Assembly (NCBI GenBank): GCA_038258425.1
Contig: JBBSPV010000024.1
Span: 1-54,762 of the forward strand
Direction of reading: 5' to 3'
DNA length: 54,762 nt
From: DATLGB01 sp038258425
Lineage (GTDB): Bacteria > Actinomycetota > Thermoleophilia > Solirubrobacterales > Solirubrobacteraceae
In this document: positions 1 through 8,058 of the stretch, piece by piece
How positions within the stretch are numbered: the stretch's first letter is position 1
Layout of the letters: each line of letters starts with the position of its first letter
The notes under the pieces: model-generated
Told to the model about the DNA's origin: nothing
Database searches by the model: none
Seen by the model: only the letters and a program-made list of their open reading frames with translations
Position numbers and translations under genes: made by a program

Positions 1-155
1 ACCGCCCAGAAGCCGGGGCCGGCGGGGAACGGGGCGAACTCCGGTTCAGTGTGCCAGGACACCGGGCGCTCCCGTCGCAGCTCGGTGAACGCCGCTTCCC
101 GCTGATCGTGGGAACGGGCCCAGAAGTCGAGGTCGCCGAGGTCGATGTCGTCCAC
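1..155 (-). CDS. Cytochrome P450, N-terminal fragment (runs off window)
   Basis: Translation from the GTG at 155 gives about 51 residues, beginning VDDIDLGDLDFWARSHDQRE and continuing through RRERPVSW to a GPGFWAV-like segment. This matches the N-terminus of actinobacterial soluble cytochromes P450, where an Asp-Phe-Trp helix is followed by FxxLRRExPVxWH and a proline-rich FPxGPGFWAV strand. The haem-binding Cys region lies outside the window, so neither substrate nor activity can be judged. The start lies 3 nt after the stop of a possible small upstream ORF, and no strong ribosome-binding site is visible. The family call is from remembered P450 N-termini. Confidence 0.75.
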   Translation of the reverse strand, partial: MDDIDLGDLDFWARSHDQREAAFTELRRERPVSWHTEPEFAPFPAGPGFWA

Positions 156-158
156 GGC

Positions 159-329
159 TCAGGAGTCTGCCAGCCGCCTCGCCACCTCGGCCACGATCTC
201 GTCGTGCACCGCCACGTTCGCCGCCCGGTCGGTGCGCACCGACGTCGCCAGGGCGCGCCTTGCCAGCACCTGAGATGCCAGGAGGGCTCTGCGAGCCGAG
301 GGGCATGCCGACTCATTGCGCCCGCTCAC
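159..329 (-). CDS. Possible small hypothetical protein between ilvN and the P450
   Basis: An open frame of 56 codons from GTG 329 ends with TGA only 3 nt before the P450 start. The product would be Ala/Arg-rich and probably helical, ending DEIVAEVARRLADS. The tight junction with the P450 favours translation. However, there is no ribosome-binding site, the frame stays open well upstream of the proposed start, and I recognise no family. It may also be a chance open frame in the 230-bp gap between ilvN and the P450. Confidence 0.3.
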   Translation of the reverse strand: MSGRNESACPSARRALLASQVLARRALATSVRTDRAANVAVHDEIVAEVARRLADS

Positions 330-388
330 CGGCCGCCGTTGGCGTCGACGCCTCGCGAAGCGGCGGGAGCGCCCGCGCCCGGCCCGCC

Positions 389-946
389 TCAGGTCTCGGC
401 GCGGCCGCGGGCGATGGCGATCTCACCCGTCTGCGCCATCTCGACGAGGCCGAAGGGCCGGACGAGGCGCTCGAAGTCCGCGACCTTCGCGGCGGTGCCG
501 ACGACCTCGACGATGATCGAGCGGCGGGTGACGTCGACGATCCGGCCGTCGAAGATCTGCACGAACTGCATGATCTCCGCCCGCGCCGCCGCGTCGGCGG
601 AGAGCTTGAAGACCGCGAGCTCGCGGGCGATCGTCTCGTCCGGCTCGAGGTCGCGGATCTTGATCACGTTGACGAGCTTGTGCAGCTGCTTGGTGACCTG
701 ATCGATCGGGTGCATGGCCCCGTCGAGGGTCAGGGTGATGCGCGACAGGGTGGGGTCGTCCGTCGGGCCCACGACGAGCGTGTCGATGTTGAAGCCGCGG
801 CGGGCGAAGAGCCCGGCGACCCGGGTCAGCACGCCCGGCTTGTTCTCCACCAGGATGGAGAGCAGGTGCTTGCGGCCGGTCCGAAAGCCCGCGGTCGCCT
901 GCAGCTCGGCGAGGGAGACGAGCTCCTTGGTCCCCGGCTCGCCCAT
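389..946 (-). CDS. ilvN: Acetolactate synthase small (regulatory) subunit
   Basis: This 185-residue protein is the regulatory subunit of acetohydroxyacid synthase, the first common enzyme of valine, leucine and isoleucine synthesis. An ACT domain begins near residue 27 (HLLSILVENKPGVLTRVAGL, then FARRGFNIDTLVVGPT), which is the valine-binding fold of the family. The C-terminal half (about 90-185) matches the AHAS-activating region. The ATG at 946 overlaps the TGA of ilvB by 1 nt (TGATG), so translation is probably coupled and the subunits made together. The N-terminal extension of about 25 residues is longer than the shortest family members but still ordinary. Confidence 0.95.
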   Translation of the reverse strand: MGEPGTKELVSLAELQATAGFRTGRKHLLSILVENKPGVLTRVAGLFARRGFNIDTLVVGPTDDPTLSRITLTLDGAMHPIDQVTKQLHKLVNVIKIRDLEPDETIARELAVFKLSADAAARAEIMQFVQIFDGRIVDVTRRSIIVEVVGTAAKVADFERLVRPFGLVEMAQTGEIAIARGRAET

Positions 947-2622
947 CAGCCGACCATGTCCCGCGCCGCGGCGCCCGGGGCGATCATCGGGTAGGTGTTC
1001 TCCTCCTTGGTGACCCGCACGTCGACGAAGGCGGGGCCCTCGGCGGCGAGGATCGCCTTGAGGTCCTCGAGCAGCGTGCCCTTGCGCTCCAGGCGGTGCC
1101 CGGGGATGCCGTAGGCGTCCGCGAGCTTGACGAAGTCGGGCCACTGGCCCGTGGCCACGGAGGAGTAGCGCTTGTCCCAGAAGAGCTCCTGCCACTGGCG
1201 GACCATGCCGAGGTAGCCGTTGTTGAGCAGCACGACCTTGATCGGCAGGTCGTGCTCGCGGATCGTCGCGAGCTCCTGGATGTTCATCTGGATCGAGCCG
1301 TCGCCCGAGACGCAGACCACGAGCTCGTCGGGGCAGGCCATCTGCGCGCCGACCGCGGCCGGCAGGCCGAAGCCCATGGTCCCGAGGCCGCCCGAGTTGA
1401 TCCACGTCCGCGGCCGGTCGTAGTGGTAGTACTGCGCCGCCCACATCTGGTGCTGGCCGACGTCGGAGGTGATGATCGCGTCGCCGCCCGTCGCCTCGTA
1501 GAGCGCCTGGATGACCCGCTGGGGCTTGATCTCCTCGTCCGTCGAGTCGTCGTAGCGCAGCGGGTGCAGCGTGCGCCAGCGCTCGATGCGCTCCCACCAG
1601 TCGCCGAGGCGCGCCGGGTCGGCGTCGAGCTTGCCGTACTCCTCGGCGAGCTTCGCCAGGACGCTGCGCGCGTCACCGACGATCGGGATGTGCGCCGGGA
1701 CGGTCTTTGAAATCTCCGCCGGGTCGACGTCGATGTGGATGAACTTCGCGCGCGGGGCGAACTCGGAGACCTTGCCCGTGATGCGGTCGTCGAAGCGGGC
1801 GCCGACGGCGAGGATGAGGTCGGCCTCGTCCATCGCGTAGTTCGCGGCGCGCGTGCCGTGCATGCCGAGCATGCCGAGCCACTGCGGATCCGGCGCCGGG
1901 TAGGCGCCGAGGGCCATCAGCGTGCAGGTCACGGGGAAGCGGTCGGCGCGCGCGAGGGCGCGCAGCTCCTCCGCGCCGCCGGCGTTGACCACGCCGCCGC
2001 CGGCGTAGATCACGGGCCGGCGGGCGTTGGCCAGCGCCTTGGCGGCGAGCCGGATCTGCTTCGCGTTGCCCTCCGTGGTGGGCTGATAGCCGGGGAGCTG
2101 GACCTCGGTGACCGGCTCGTAGTCGATCTCGGTGCGCGAGAGGTCCTGCGGGATGTCGATGAGGACCGGGCCGGGCCGGCCGGTGCGGGCGATGTGGAAC
2201 GCCTCGCGCACGACCCGCGGGATCTCCGCCGGGTGCTGGACCATGAAGGAGTGCTTGACCGACGGCATGGTCAGGCCGAACGTGTCGGCCTCCTGGAAGC
2301 CGTCCGTCCCGAGCAGCTCGGTGCGTACCTGGCCCGTGAAGAAGACGACGGGCACCGAATCCATCATCGCGTCGGTGAGCGGCGTGACGATGTTCGTGGC
2401 GCCCGGCCCGGAGGTGGCGAAGCACACGCCGACCTTGCCCGAGGCCTTCGCGTAGCCCTCCGCCGCGTGGCCGCCGCCGGCCTCGTGACGCACCAGCACA
2501 TGCTTGATGCCCGCGTCGTAGAGGGCGTCGTAGGTGGGGAGGTTCGCCCCGCCCGGGTAGCCGAAGACGACGTCCACCCCCTCGGCCTCGAGGCAGCGCA
2601 TGATGGCATCCACGGCACGCAT
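946..2622 (-). CDS. ilvB: Acetolactate synthase large (catalytic) subunit
   Basis: A 558-residue thiamine-diphosphate enzyme that condenses two pyruvates to acetolactate, or pyruvate and 2-ketobutyrate to acetohydroxybutyrate. The N-terminal pyrimidine-binding domain has the catalytic glutamate in VRHEAGGGHAAEGYA (Glu47). The central domain carries AVGARFDDRITGK. The C-terminal domain has the ThDP/Mg motif starting GDGSIQMNIQE near 450 and ending VVLLNN. Length is typical. The ATG at 2622 has no Shine-Dalgarno sequence, but TAGAAT lies 8 nt upstream, so the mRNA may be leaderless. ilvN follows with a 1-nt overlap; no ilvC is seen within the window. Confidence 0.96.
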   Translation of the reverse strand: MRAVDAIMRCLEAEGVDVVFGYPGGANLPTYDALYDAGIKHVLVRHEAGGGHAAEGYAKASGKVGVCFATSGPGATNIVTPLTDAMMDSVPVVFFTGQVRTELLGTDGFQEADTFGLTMPSVKHSFMVQHPAEIPRVVREAFHIARTGRPGPVLIDIPQDLSRTEIDYEPVTEVQLPGYQPTTEGNAKQIRLAAKALANARRPVIYAGGGVVNAGGAEELRALARADRFPVTCTLMALGAYPAPDPQWLGMLGMHGTRAANYAMDEADLILAVGARFDDRITGKVSEFAPRAKFIHIDVDPAEISKTVPAHIPIVGDARSVLAKLAEEYGKLDADPARLGDWWERIERWRTLHPLRYDDSTDEEIKPQRVIQALYEATGGDAIITSDVGQHQMWAAQYYHYDRPRTWINSGGLGTMGFGLPAAVGAQMACPDELVVCVSGDGSIQMNIQELATIREHDLPIKVVLLNNGYLGMVRQWQELFWDKRYSSVATGQWPDFVKLADAYGIPGHRLERKGTLLEDLKAILAAEGPAFVDVRVTKEENTYPMIAPGAAARDMVG

Positions 2623-2630
2623 GGCGCGTG

Positions 2631-2636
2631 ATTCTA
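2631..2636 (-). promoter_or_regulatory. -10 box of ilvB, probably leaderless
   Basis: TAGAAT ends 8 nt before the ilvB ATG, and no Shine-Dalgarno sequence is present. At usual -10 spacing, transcription would start at or next to the A of the start codon. No good -35 is visible. Confidence 0.6.
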
Positions 2637-2661
2637 CGCGGGCGCGAGCGCGACGGTGTCG

Positions 2662-3906
2662 TCAGCGCACGAGCGTCTCCCAGAACCTGGCCCAGTCGGC
2701 GTAGCTCGCGCACGCCCGGCCCCGTTTGTCGTCGCAGACCGCGGTCGGCGTCCGCCACAGGGCCACGTCGCGCCAGTGGTCGGCGTCACCGGCCTGCAGG
2801 TCCTCGCAGCGCCGCCGCGTGCGCTTCGTCAGCTCGCAGGCGCGCGCACTCGCCGGTGCGGCGCCGGCCTGCTCGGCGACCTCGGCGTTGACGGCCGGCG
2901 TGAGCAGGTGCTGGATCCAGCGGTACATGCAGTTCGGGTGCCGCGCGCGCGAGGAGACGACCCAGGCGTCGACGAAGCCCGTGGCCCCCTCCCGGGGCGC
3001 CTCGGCCTCGACCGGGACGGGCGGCCGCTCCGCGCGCAGCCGCGCGGCGACGCCGCTGGGCCCGTAGCCGACGGTGGCCTCCCCGGTGCGCAGGGCGTCC
3101 TCGAGCTGCTTGGGCTGGTTCCAGTAGGCGCCGACGTACTGGCGCTGGCGGCGCAGGACCCCCCGGGCGGCGGCGAACTGGCGAGCGTCGAGCTCGAACG
3201 GGTCGGTGACCTCGAGCTCGCGGTCCTGCCGGGCGGCCTCCTTGACGGCCCAGATCGCCGCGTCGGCGACGGTCATCGGGTCGTTGGGCATCATCAGGCG
3301 GTCCCCGAGGGAGGCCGCCTGCGGCGGGTCGAAGAGCGCGCCGGAGGACCGGACGGTGCCCGGGATGCGGTCGCGGCGCCAGACCACCTCGTTGACGGCC
3401 CGGTCGACGGGCACGGCGAAGACGCGGCCGCCGGAGGCGCGGGCCGCCTGCGCCCTGAGGTCGTCGAACACGCCGTCCCAAGCGCGCAGCAGCGAGGGGT
3501 TGACCGGCGCGAGCCGGCCACCGGTGATCAACGGCAGGGTGACGTCGCCGGTGAGCGCCGCGCCGTCGAAGCGGCCGGTCCGCAGGCCCGCGGCCACGGC
3601 GCGCGAGGTCGGGGCCGTGGTCACACTGACCCGGCAGCCCGTGCGGGCCTCGAAGCCCGACACCCAGTCAGCCCCCGTGGGCCCGCGGCCGGCCTGCACG
3701 ACACCTGGACGGGCCAGCAGCTGCAGCCGTCCCTCGCTGCGCCCGAGCGCGCGCAGCGGCTTGACCTGTGGCGGCGCGACGACGGACCGCGGCGGCGGCT
3801 CGTCGGCCTTCGGGTCCACCTTGGAGCCGCAGGCCCCGACCGGCACCGCGAGGGCCACCAGCACGGCCGGCACCGCCAGGCGGCGCGCATCCCACGGGCG
3901 GGTCAT
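2662..3906 (-). CDS. PotD-like extracellular solute-binding lipoprotein
   Basis: This 414-residue protein starts with MTRPWDARRLAVPAVLVALA and a lipobox VGAC (Cys near residue 25), so it is probably a membrane-anchored lipoprotein. The body resembles periplasmic binding proteins of the spermidine/putrescine type, with an LLARPGVVQAG segment, a WVSGFEARTGCRVSV region and paired lobes. It ends in a Cys-rich tail (C-x6-C spacing in CDDKRGRAC) seen in some actinobacterial homologues. An alternative start far upstream would overlap the divergent aminotransferase and bury the signal peptide, so I chose ATG 3906. No permease or ATPase gene is adjacent, making it an orphan binding protein. The polyamine ligand is inferred from family likeness only. 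Confidence 0.75.
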   Translation of the reverse strand: MTRPWDARRLAVPAVLVALAVPVGACGSKVDPKADEPPPRSVVAPPQVKPLRALGRSEGRLQLLARPGVVQAGRGPTGADWVSGFEARTGCRVSVTTAPTSRAVAAGLRTGRFDGAALTGDVTLPLITGGRLAPVNPSLLRAWDGVFDDLRAQAARASGGRVFAVPVDRAVNEVVWRRDRIPGTVRSSGALFDPPQAASLGDRLMMPNDPMTVADAAIWAVKEAARQDRELEVTDPFELDARQFAAARGVLRRQRQYVGAYWNQPKQLEDALRTGEATVGYGPSGVAARLRAERPPVPVEAEAPREGATGFVDAWVVSSRARHPNCMYRWIQHLLTPAVNAEVAEQAGAAPASARACELTKRTRRRCEDLQAGDADHWRDVALWRTPTAVCDDKRGRACASYADWARFWETLVR

Positions 3907-3913
3907 CGCGCCG

Positions 3914-3919
3914 AGCGTA
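3914..3919 (-). promoter_or_regulatory. -10 box of the PotD-like gene, probably leaderless
   Basis: TACGCT ends 7 nt before ATG 3906 with no Shine-Dalgarno sequence between. It faces a second -10-like box for the divergent aminotransferase in the 58-bp intergenic space. Confidence 0.55.
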
Positions 3920-3952
3920 CCGGGGCTCTGACCGGCCACGAGGCTCCGGCGG

Positions 3953-3958
3953 CATACT
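3953..3958 (+). promoter_or_regulatory. Possible -10 box of the aminotransferase gene
   Basis: CATACT ends 6 nt before ATG 3965. The first base departs from the TANNNT pattern used elsewhere in the window, but the position is the same, so this may be another leaderless start. Confidence 0.35.
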
Positions 3959-3964
3959 GCGTCC

Positions 3965-5245
3965 ATGCCCGGAGAGCCCGACGCGCGCTTCTGGCACCCG
4001 TTCGCCGACATGGGTGCCGTCCGCCACCAGTCCCTGACCATCGAGCGCGGCGAGGACGTGTGGGTCTTCGACGCCGACGGCCACCGCTACCTCGACGCCA
4101 CCGCGAGCCTCTGGTACTGCAACGTCGGCCACGGCCGCCCGGAGATCGCGGAGGCGGTGACGACCCAGCTCGGCCGGCTGGAGGCCTACTCGGCCTTCGG
4201 CGACTTCACGAACCCGCCGGCCGACGCGCTGTGCGAGCGGCTCGCCGCCCTCGCGCCGGTGCCCGACGCGCGCGTGCTGCTCGGCTCCGGCGGCGGCGAC
4301 GGCGTGGACACCGCCGCCAAGCTCGTCCGCCGCTACTGGATCGAGACCGGCGCCCCGGAACGCGACGTCATCGTCGTGCGCAACCACGGCTACCACGGGA
4401 CGCACGGCTACGGCACCTCCCTCGCCGGGATCGAGGCCAACCGCTCCGGCTGGGGCCCGCTGATCCCGGACGTCGCCGTCGTCCCGCACGACTCCGTCGC
4501 GGCTCTGCGCGACGAGGTCCAGCGGCGCGGACCGGACCGGATCGCGGCGATCTACCTCGAGCCGGTGATCGGCGCCGGCGGCGTCTACCCGCCGCCGGAG
4601 GGCTACGTCAAGGGCGTCGCCGAGCTCTGCGACGAGACCGGCATCCTGCTCGTCTGCGACTCGGTCATCTGCGGCTTCGGCCGCCTCGGCACGTGGTTCG
4701 GGATCGAGCGCTGGGACGTCGAGCCGGACCTGATCATCTTCGCCAAGGGCGTGACCAGCGGGTACCTGCCGCTGGGCGGCGTGATCGTCTCCGGCCGCGT
4801 GGCCGAGCCGTTCTTCGCCGCGCCCGGCGGCCCGACCTTCCGCCACGGGGCGACCTACGCCGGCCACGCGACGTGCTGCGCGGCGGCCATGGCCAACCTC
4901 GACGTGCTCGAGTCCGAGGGGCTTCTCCCGCGCGGGCGGGAGCTCGAGGGCGACCTCCTGGCGGCCCTCGCGCCGCTCGCCGACCACCCGCTGGTCGGCG
5001 AGGTCCGCGCGGGCACCGGCCTGATGGCCGCCGTCGCCCTGGCTCCGGACGTCCTTGCGGACCGGCCCGGAGGCCCGGCCCGGCTGGCCATGGGCGCGCG
5101 GGCGGCCGGCGTGCTCGTGCGGCCATTGGCCGCCGGCGTGGCCCTCTCCCCGCCGCTGACCGTCACGCCGGAGCACCTCGAGCTCGCCGGCCAGGCGCTG
5201 GCGACGGCGCTGGAGGCGATGACGCGAGACGGCGCGGGGGTGTGA
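3965..5245 (+). CDS. Class III PLP-dependent aminotransferase (omega-amino acid or diamine type)
   Basis: A 426-residue fold-type I PLP enzyme. HPFADM near residue 11 and LDATASLWYCNVGHGRPEI are typical of class III transaminases. The PLP-contacting aspartate is Asp232 (LLVCDSVICGFGR) and the Schiff-base lysine Lys261 (FAKGVTSGYLPLGG). Most relatives have Asp-Glu in the DEVxxGFGR motif; here the Glu is Ser233, with the key Asp kept. The family includes putrescine-pyruvate, beta-alanine-pyruvate and GABA transaminases, and the substrate cannot be set from sequence alone. The divergent polyamine-type binding protein, 58 bp away, makes an amine substrate attractive. This is inference. Confidence 0.88.
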   Translation: MPGEPDARFWHPFADMGAVRHQSLTIERGEDVWVFDADGHRYLDATASLWYCNVGHGRPEIAEAVTTQLGRLEAYSAFGDFTNPPADALCERLAALAPVPDARVLLGSGGGDGVDTAAKLVRRYWIETGAPERDVIVVRNHGYHGTHGYGTSLAGIEANRSGWGPLIPDVAVVPHDSVAALRDEVQRRGPDRIAAIYLEPVIGAGGVYPPPEGYVKGVAELCDETGILLVCDSVICGFGRLGTWFGIERWDVEPDLIIFAKGVTSGYLPLGGVIVSGRVAEPFFAAPGGPTFRHGATYAGHATCCAAAMANLDVLESEGLLPRGRELEGDLLAALAPLADHPLVGEVRAGTGLMAAVALAPDVLADRPGGPARLAMGARAAGVLVRPLAAGVALSPPLTVTPEHLELAGQALATALEAMTRDGAGV

Positions 5246-5398
5246 GTCAGGCTCAAGCTGCGCGACGCACGGTCCGCACGGCCCGACCGCGGCCACGGGC
5301 GTGGCGACGCAGGTCAGCGCCGCCTTGCTGCGAGTATGACGGGTGCTTCACGCCGGCGGTCCCGGTGCACAGTCACGAGAACGAGGAAGGGAGGAACA

Positions 5399-6214
5399 GT
5401 GTCGACGGATGACGCGAACACGGCGGCCCACTCGACGGATGTCGGCGACTACCTCCGCAGCGTTTTCGGTCTTGAAGGTCGACAGGCCCTGGTCACGGGC
5501 GCAAGCAGCGGCATCGGCGCAGCAGCGGCGTGCGCGCTCGGTGCAGCCGGAGCTGACGTCATCGTCGGCGGACGCGACGCCGAGCGGGCGGCGCGGGTCG
5601 TCGAGAAGATTGTTTCGGCCGGCGGTGCAGCATCGGTCGAGCTCGGCGACCTGAGCGATCCCGATCACGCCGAGGCGTTCGCGCAGCGCGTGCTCGAGCG
5701 GCACGGCGATGTCGACGTGCTGGTGAACTGCGCGGGCGTGTTCCACCGCAGCGCAGCGGAGGCGACGCCGCGAGCGGTGTGGGACGAGTCGCTCGCGCTC
5801 AACGTGACGGCCACGTTCCTGTTGTGCCAGACCGTCGGGCGCCGCATGATCGCGGCGGGCCGCGGCAAGATCATCAACTTCGCGTCGACCGACGGCATCG
5901 TCGGGGTTCCGGAGCAGGCCGCCTACTGCGCGAGCAAGGGCGCCGTCGTACAGCTGACGCGGACGCTGGGCGCCGAGTGGATCAAGCACGGCGTGCATGT
6001 GAACGCGATCGGCCCGTGCGACTTCGACACGCCCATGATCGCGGACGTACTCGATGAGCCCGAGTACCGCGAGTGGATACTGGGCGCGATACCCGCCGAA
6101 CGTACTGGACGTCCCGAGGAGATCGCTGGAGCCGTCGTGTACCTCGCCTCGGCGGCGTCGGACATGGTCGTGGGGCATGTTCTCATGGTCGACGGCGGGC
6201 GCGTGGCAGTCTGA
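5399..6214 (+). CDS. Short-chain dehydrogenase/reductase (SDR)
   Basis: A 271-residue classical SDR. The nucleotide-binding motif is TGASSGIG (33-40), NCAG is at 109-112, and the active site has Ser162, Tyr175 and Lys179 (AAYCASKGA). The C-terminal segment GHVLMVDGG is the usual SDR ending. I chose GTG 5399 because GGGAGG lies about 5 nt upstream; an in-frame ATG at 5336 would place that site inside the gene. The substrate is unknown. Unlike most genes here it has a clear Shine-Dalgarno site, and with the following MDR gene it forms an accessory block of oxidoreductases. Confidence 0.9.
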   Translation: MSTDDANTAAHSTDVGDYLRSVFGLEGRQALVTGASSGIGAAAACALGAAGADVIVGGRDAERAARVVEKIVSAGGAASVELGDLSDPDHAEAFAQRVLERHGDVDVLVNCAGVFHRSAAEATPRAVWDESLALNVTATFLLCQTVGRRMIAAGRGKIINFASTDGIVGVPEQAAYCASKGAVVQLTRTLGAEWIKHGVHVNAIGPCDFDTPMIADVLDEPEYREWILGAIPAERTGRPEEIAGAVVYLASAASDMVVGHVLMVDGGRVAV

Positions 6215-6647
6215 TCGACGGCTAGGCCGGGACCGGACCGACGGTGTCGGATGTCGAATGCGCGTCCGGGCGTCCGACGCACTGGTGAGCGCGGGTTCGG
6301 ACCGGTCACCACGAGCGGGGACCGGGCAGACGAAAGCCGACGTGACGATGCGACCCGCCCGAAACGACGTCACGGACAACGTCGTGCGCAGGCACGTCCT
6401 GCCGCTCCGGCTGGTCGACGGCAAGGTCGCCGCCATCGACGATGACTGGTCGGGCCTACGCGTCGTCTGGCGGGTCGAGGCCCGCGGTCGTCGGGGTAGG
6501 GCGGAACCGACGCCGCGCCTCCTTCGACTGGCGAGACCGGCCGCAACACACGCCGGCGATTCCTTTGTGCGGTGGCCGAGGTCTACATGCTCGAGGTTCT
6601 GGACGGCCACGGCCGCCAGCGAACTAGAGAAGAGGAACCCGATCGCG
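6215..6647 (+). other. 433-bp gap without a convincing gene
   Basis: Frames are open here, including one that runs into the following MDR gene, but their products are Arg/Pro-rich and resemble no family I know. A minus-strand frame reading MVFGLLIAIGFLFSSSLAAV looks like a membrane segment, but its start lies inside the MDR coding sequence and the rest is low-complexity. A weak purine-rich site (GAGGA, 6632-6636) precedes the MDR start. The gap may hold the decayed end of another gene. Confidence 0.4.
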
Positions 6648-7646
6648 ATGAGCAGCCCGAAGACCATGCGTGCCCTCCAGCAGACGTCCCTGAACGGCCC
6701 GCAGGACCTGCGGCTGATCTCCGATGCGCCAGTGCCGAGCCCAGGCCCCGGCCATGTGGTGATCCGGGTGGCCGCCGCCGGGGTCAACTTCGTTGACATC
6801 TCCCAGGCCGGCGGCACGTTCGCGGGTGGCCCGAGGCCGCCGTACGTGGCCGGCATCGAGGCCGCCGGCGAGGTCGTCGCCGTCGGCGACGGGGTCACTG
6901 ACCTGGAGTCCGGCACTCACGTCGTCGGCGTCGGCATCGGAGGCGGTGCGTTCGCCGAGTACATGGCACTGCCTGCAGCTGCAGCGGTGCCCGTCCCCAC
7001 AGGTTGGGCCGACGAGCAGGCGCTCGGCATGGTCGTGAGCTGGCCGACAGCGCTGGCGGCACTCAAGCCGCTGGGCGACATCACCGAGGGACAGACGGTG
7101 CTGATCCACGCCGCGGCCGGCGGGACCGGTCAGGCTGCGGTGAAGATGGCGAAGCACTATGGCGCGACGGTGATCGCCACGGCCTCGCCAGGCAAGCATG
7201 AGGTTGTGTGGGCGCTGGGCGCCGACCACGTCATCGACTCTCGGAGCGCTGAGCTTGCCGCCGAGGTCCTGCGTGTTACCGAAGGGGCGGGCGCCGACCT
7301 GGTTCTGGAGTCGGCCGGCGGCGCCAGTCTCTCCGCCAGCCTGGCGGCGACCAAACGCGTGACCGGACGAGTGATCGTCTTCGGTGTCGCCGGCGGCGAA
7401 GCCGCGATCACGAACTGGGAGTTGATCTACAAGCACCAGGTGCACGTCATCGGTCTGAACATCGGCATCCTGATCCAGACCGCGCCGCAGATCTTCGGCG
7501 CAGTCATGGGTGAGATGTTCGGGCTGCTCGCGGCCGGCGTACTCGCCCCCGGTGATCCCACGGTGTATGACCTGGCCGACGGGCCGAGAGCGCTTGCGGA
7601 CCTGGAAGCCAGGGTCACCGTCGGCAAACTCGCGCTGGTCCCTTGA
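6648..7646 (+). CDS. Zinc-independent MDR, quinone oxidoreductase-like
   Basis: A 332-residue medium-chain dehydrogenase/reductase of the NADPH:quinone oxidoreductase branch. The N-terminal GroES-like domain includes AAAGVNFVDISQAGG, and the Rossmann motif is AAAGGTGQAAVKMA (about 155-168). Structural- and catalytic-zinc cysteines are absent, as expected for this branch. Likely reaction: NADPH-dependent reduction of quinones or alpha,beta-unsaturated carbonyls; the substrate is unknown. ATG 6648 is preceded by GAGGA at slightly long spacing, and ATG 6666 (MRALQQ) is an alternative start. The stop overlaps the region just before the broken EthD gene. Confidence 0.88.
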   Translation: MSSPKTMRALQQTSLNGPQDLRLISDAPVPSPGPGHVVIRVAAAGVNFVDISQAGGTFAGGPRPPYVAGIEAAGEVVAVGDGVTDLESGTHVVGVGIGGGAFAEYMALPAAAAVPVPTGWADEQALGMVVSWPTALAALKPLGDITEGQTVLIHAAAGGTGQAAVKMAKHYGATVIATASPGKHEVVWALGADHVIDSRSAELAAEVLRVTEGAGADLVLESAGGASLSASLAATKRVTGRVIVFGVAGGEAAITNWELIYKHQVHVIGLNIGILIQTAPQIFGAVMGEMFGLLAAGVLAPGDPTVYDLADGPRALADLEARVTVGKLALVP

Positions 7647-7669
7647 TCGAGCCGCCGGACGCCGAGCCG

Positions 7670-8049
7670 ATGGCTCGGTTCGTCGTGCTGTACGACACGC
7701 CCTCGACGTCGATGCGTTCGAACGTCGCTCCCGCGACGTCCACCTTCCGCTGGCGAAGCTCTATCCGGGCCTGCGCCGATACACGCGCAGCGACAGGCCG
7801 GCGGCTGTCATCGGCGAGCGGCCGTACATGGTCGTGATGCTCGACTGGGCCGACATGGCTGCGCTGGAAGCCGCGCTTGGGTCCGAGGCCGGCCAACGTG
7901 CTGCCGACGACGCCATGAAGAACCTGACCCGCTACGCGACCTTCCGCGGCATGATCCTCCGCCTTGAAGCGGCTTATCGCAGCCGCCGCGCTCGTTCGAG
8001 GAAGGCAATGACATCGCGGACCCGCACCTCGACCGCGTCGCCGCTCTAG
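7670..8049 (+). pseudogene. EthD-family small protein, broken by a frameshift
   Basis: The first 12 codons read MARFVVLYDTPS, and the continuation DVDAFERRSRDVHLPLAKLY then PGLRRYTRSDRP, AAVIGERPYMVVMLDWADMA and ALEAALGSEAGQ lies in a different frame. Together they make a normal EthD-like dimeric alpha/beta-barrel protein of about 100 residues. Adding one base near 7702-7706 (CCCTCGACG reading as CCC TCN GAC) would restore the frame. The C-terminal extension (RSRRARSRKAMTSR) is probably read-through beyond the natural end. Either the gene is inactive or there is a one-base sequencing error. It lies 9 bp before the sigma-factor gene, whose -10 box overlaps its stop. Confidence 0.7.
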
Positions 8050-8052
8050 GCT
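8047..8052 (+). promoter_or_regulatory. -10 box of the sigma-factor gene, probably leaderless
   Basis: TAGGCT includes the TAG stop of the EthD remnant and ends 6 nt before GTG 8059. No Shine-Dalgarno sequence is present. Confidence 0.5.
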
Positions 8053-8058
8053 CGCGAC

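Noticed and set aside
2656..5412. Very long plus-strand open frame across ilvB end, the PotD-like gene and the aminotransferase
   Set aside because: The product is Arg/Gly/Ala-rich and unrelated to any family; it is a high-GC shadow of genes in other frames.
6300..6680. Minus-strand frame beginning MVFGLLIAIGFLFSSSLAAV near the MDR gene
   Set aside because: The start lies within the MDR coding sequence and the rest is low-complexity; no Shine-Dalgarno or -10 box fits.
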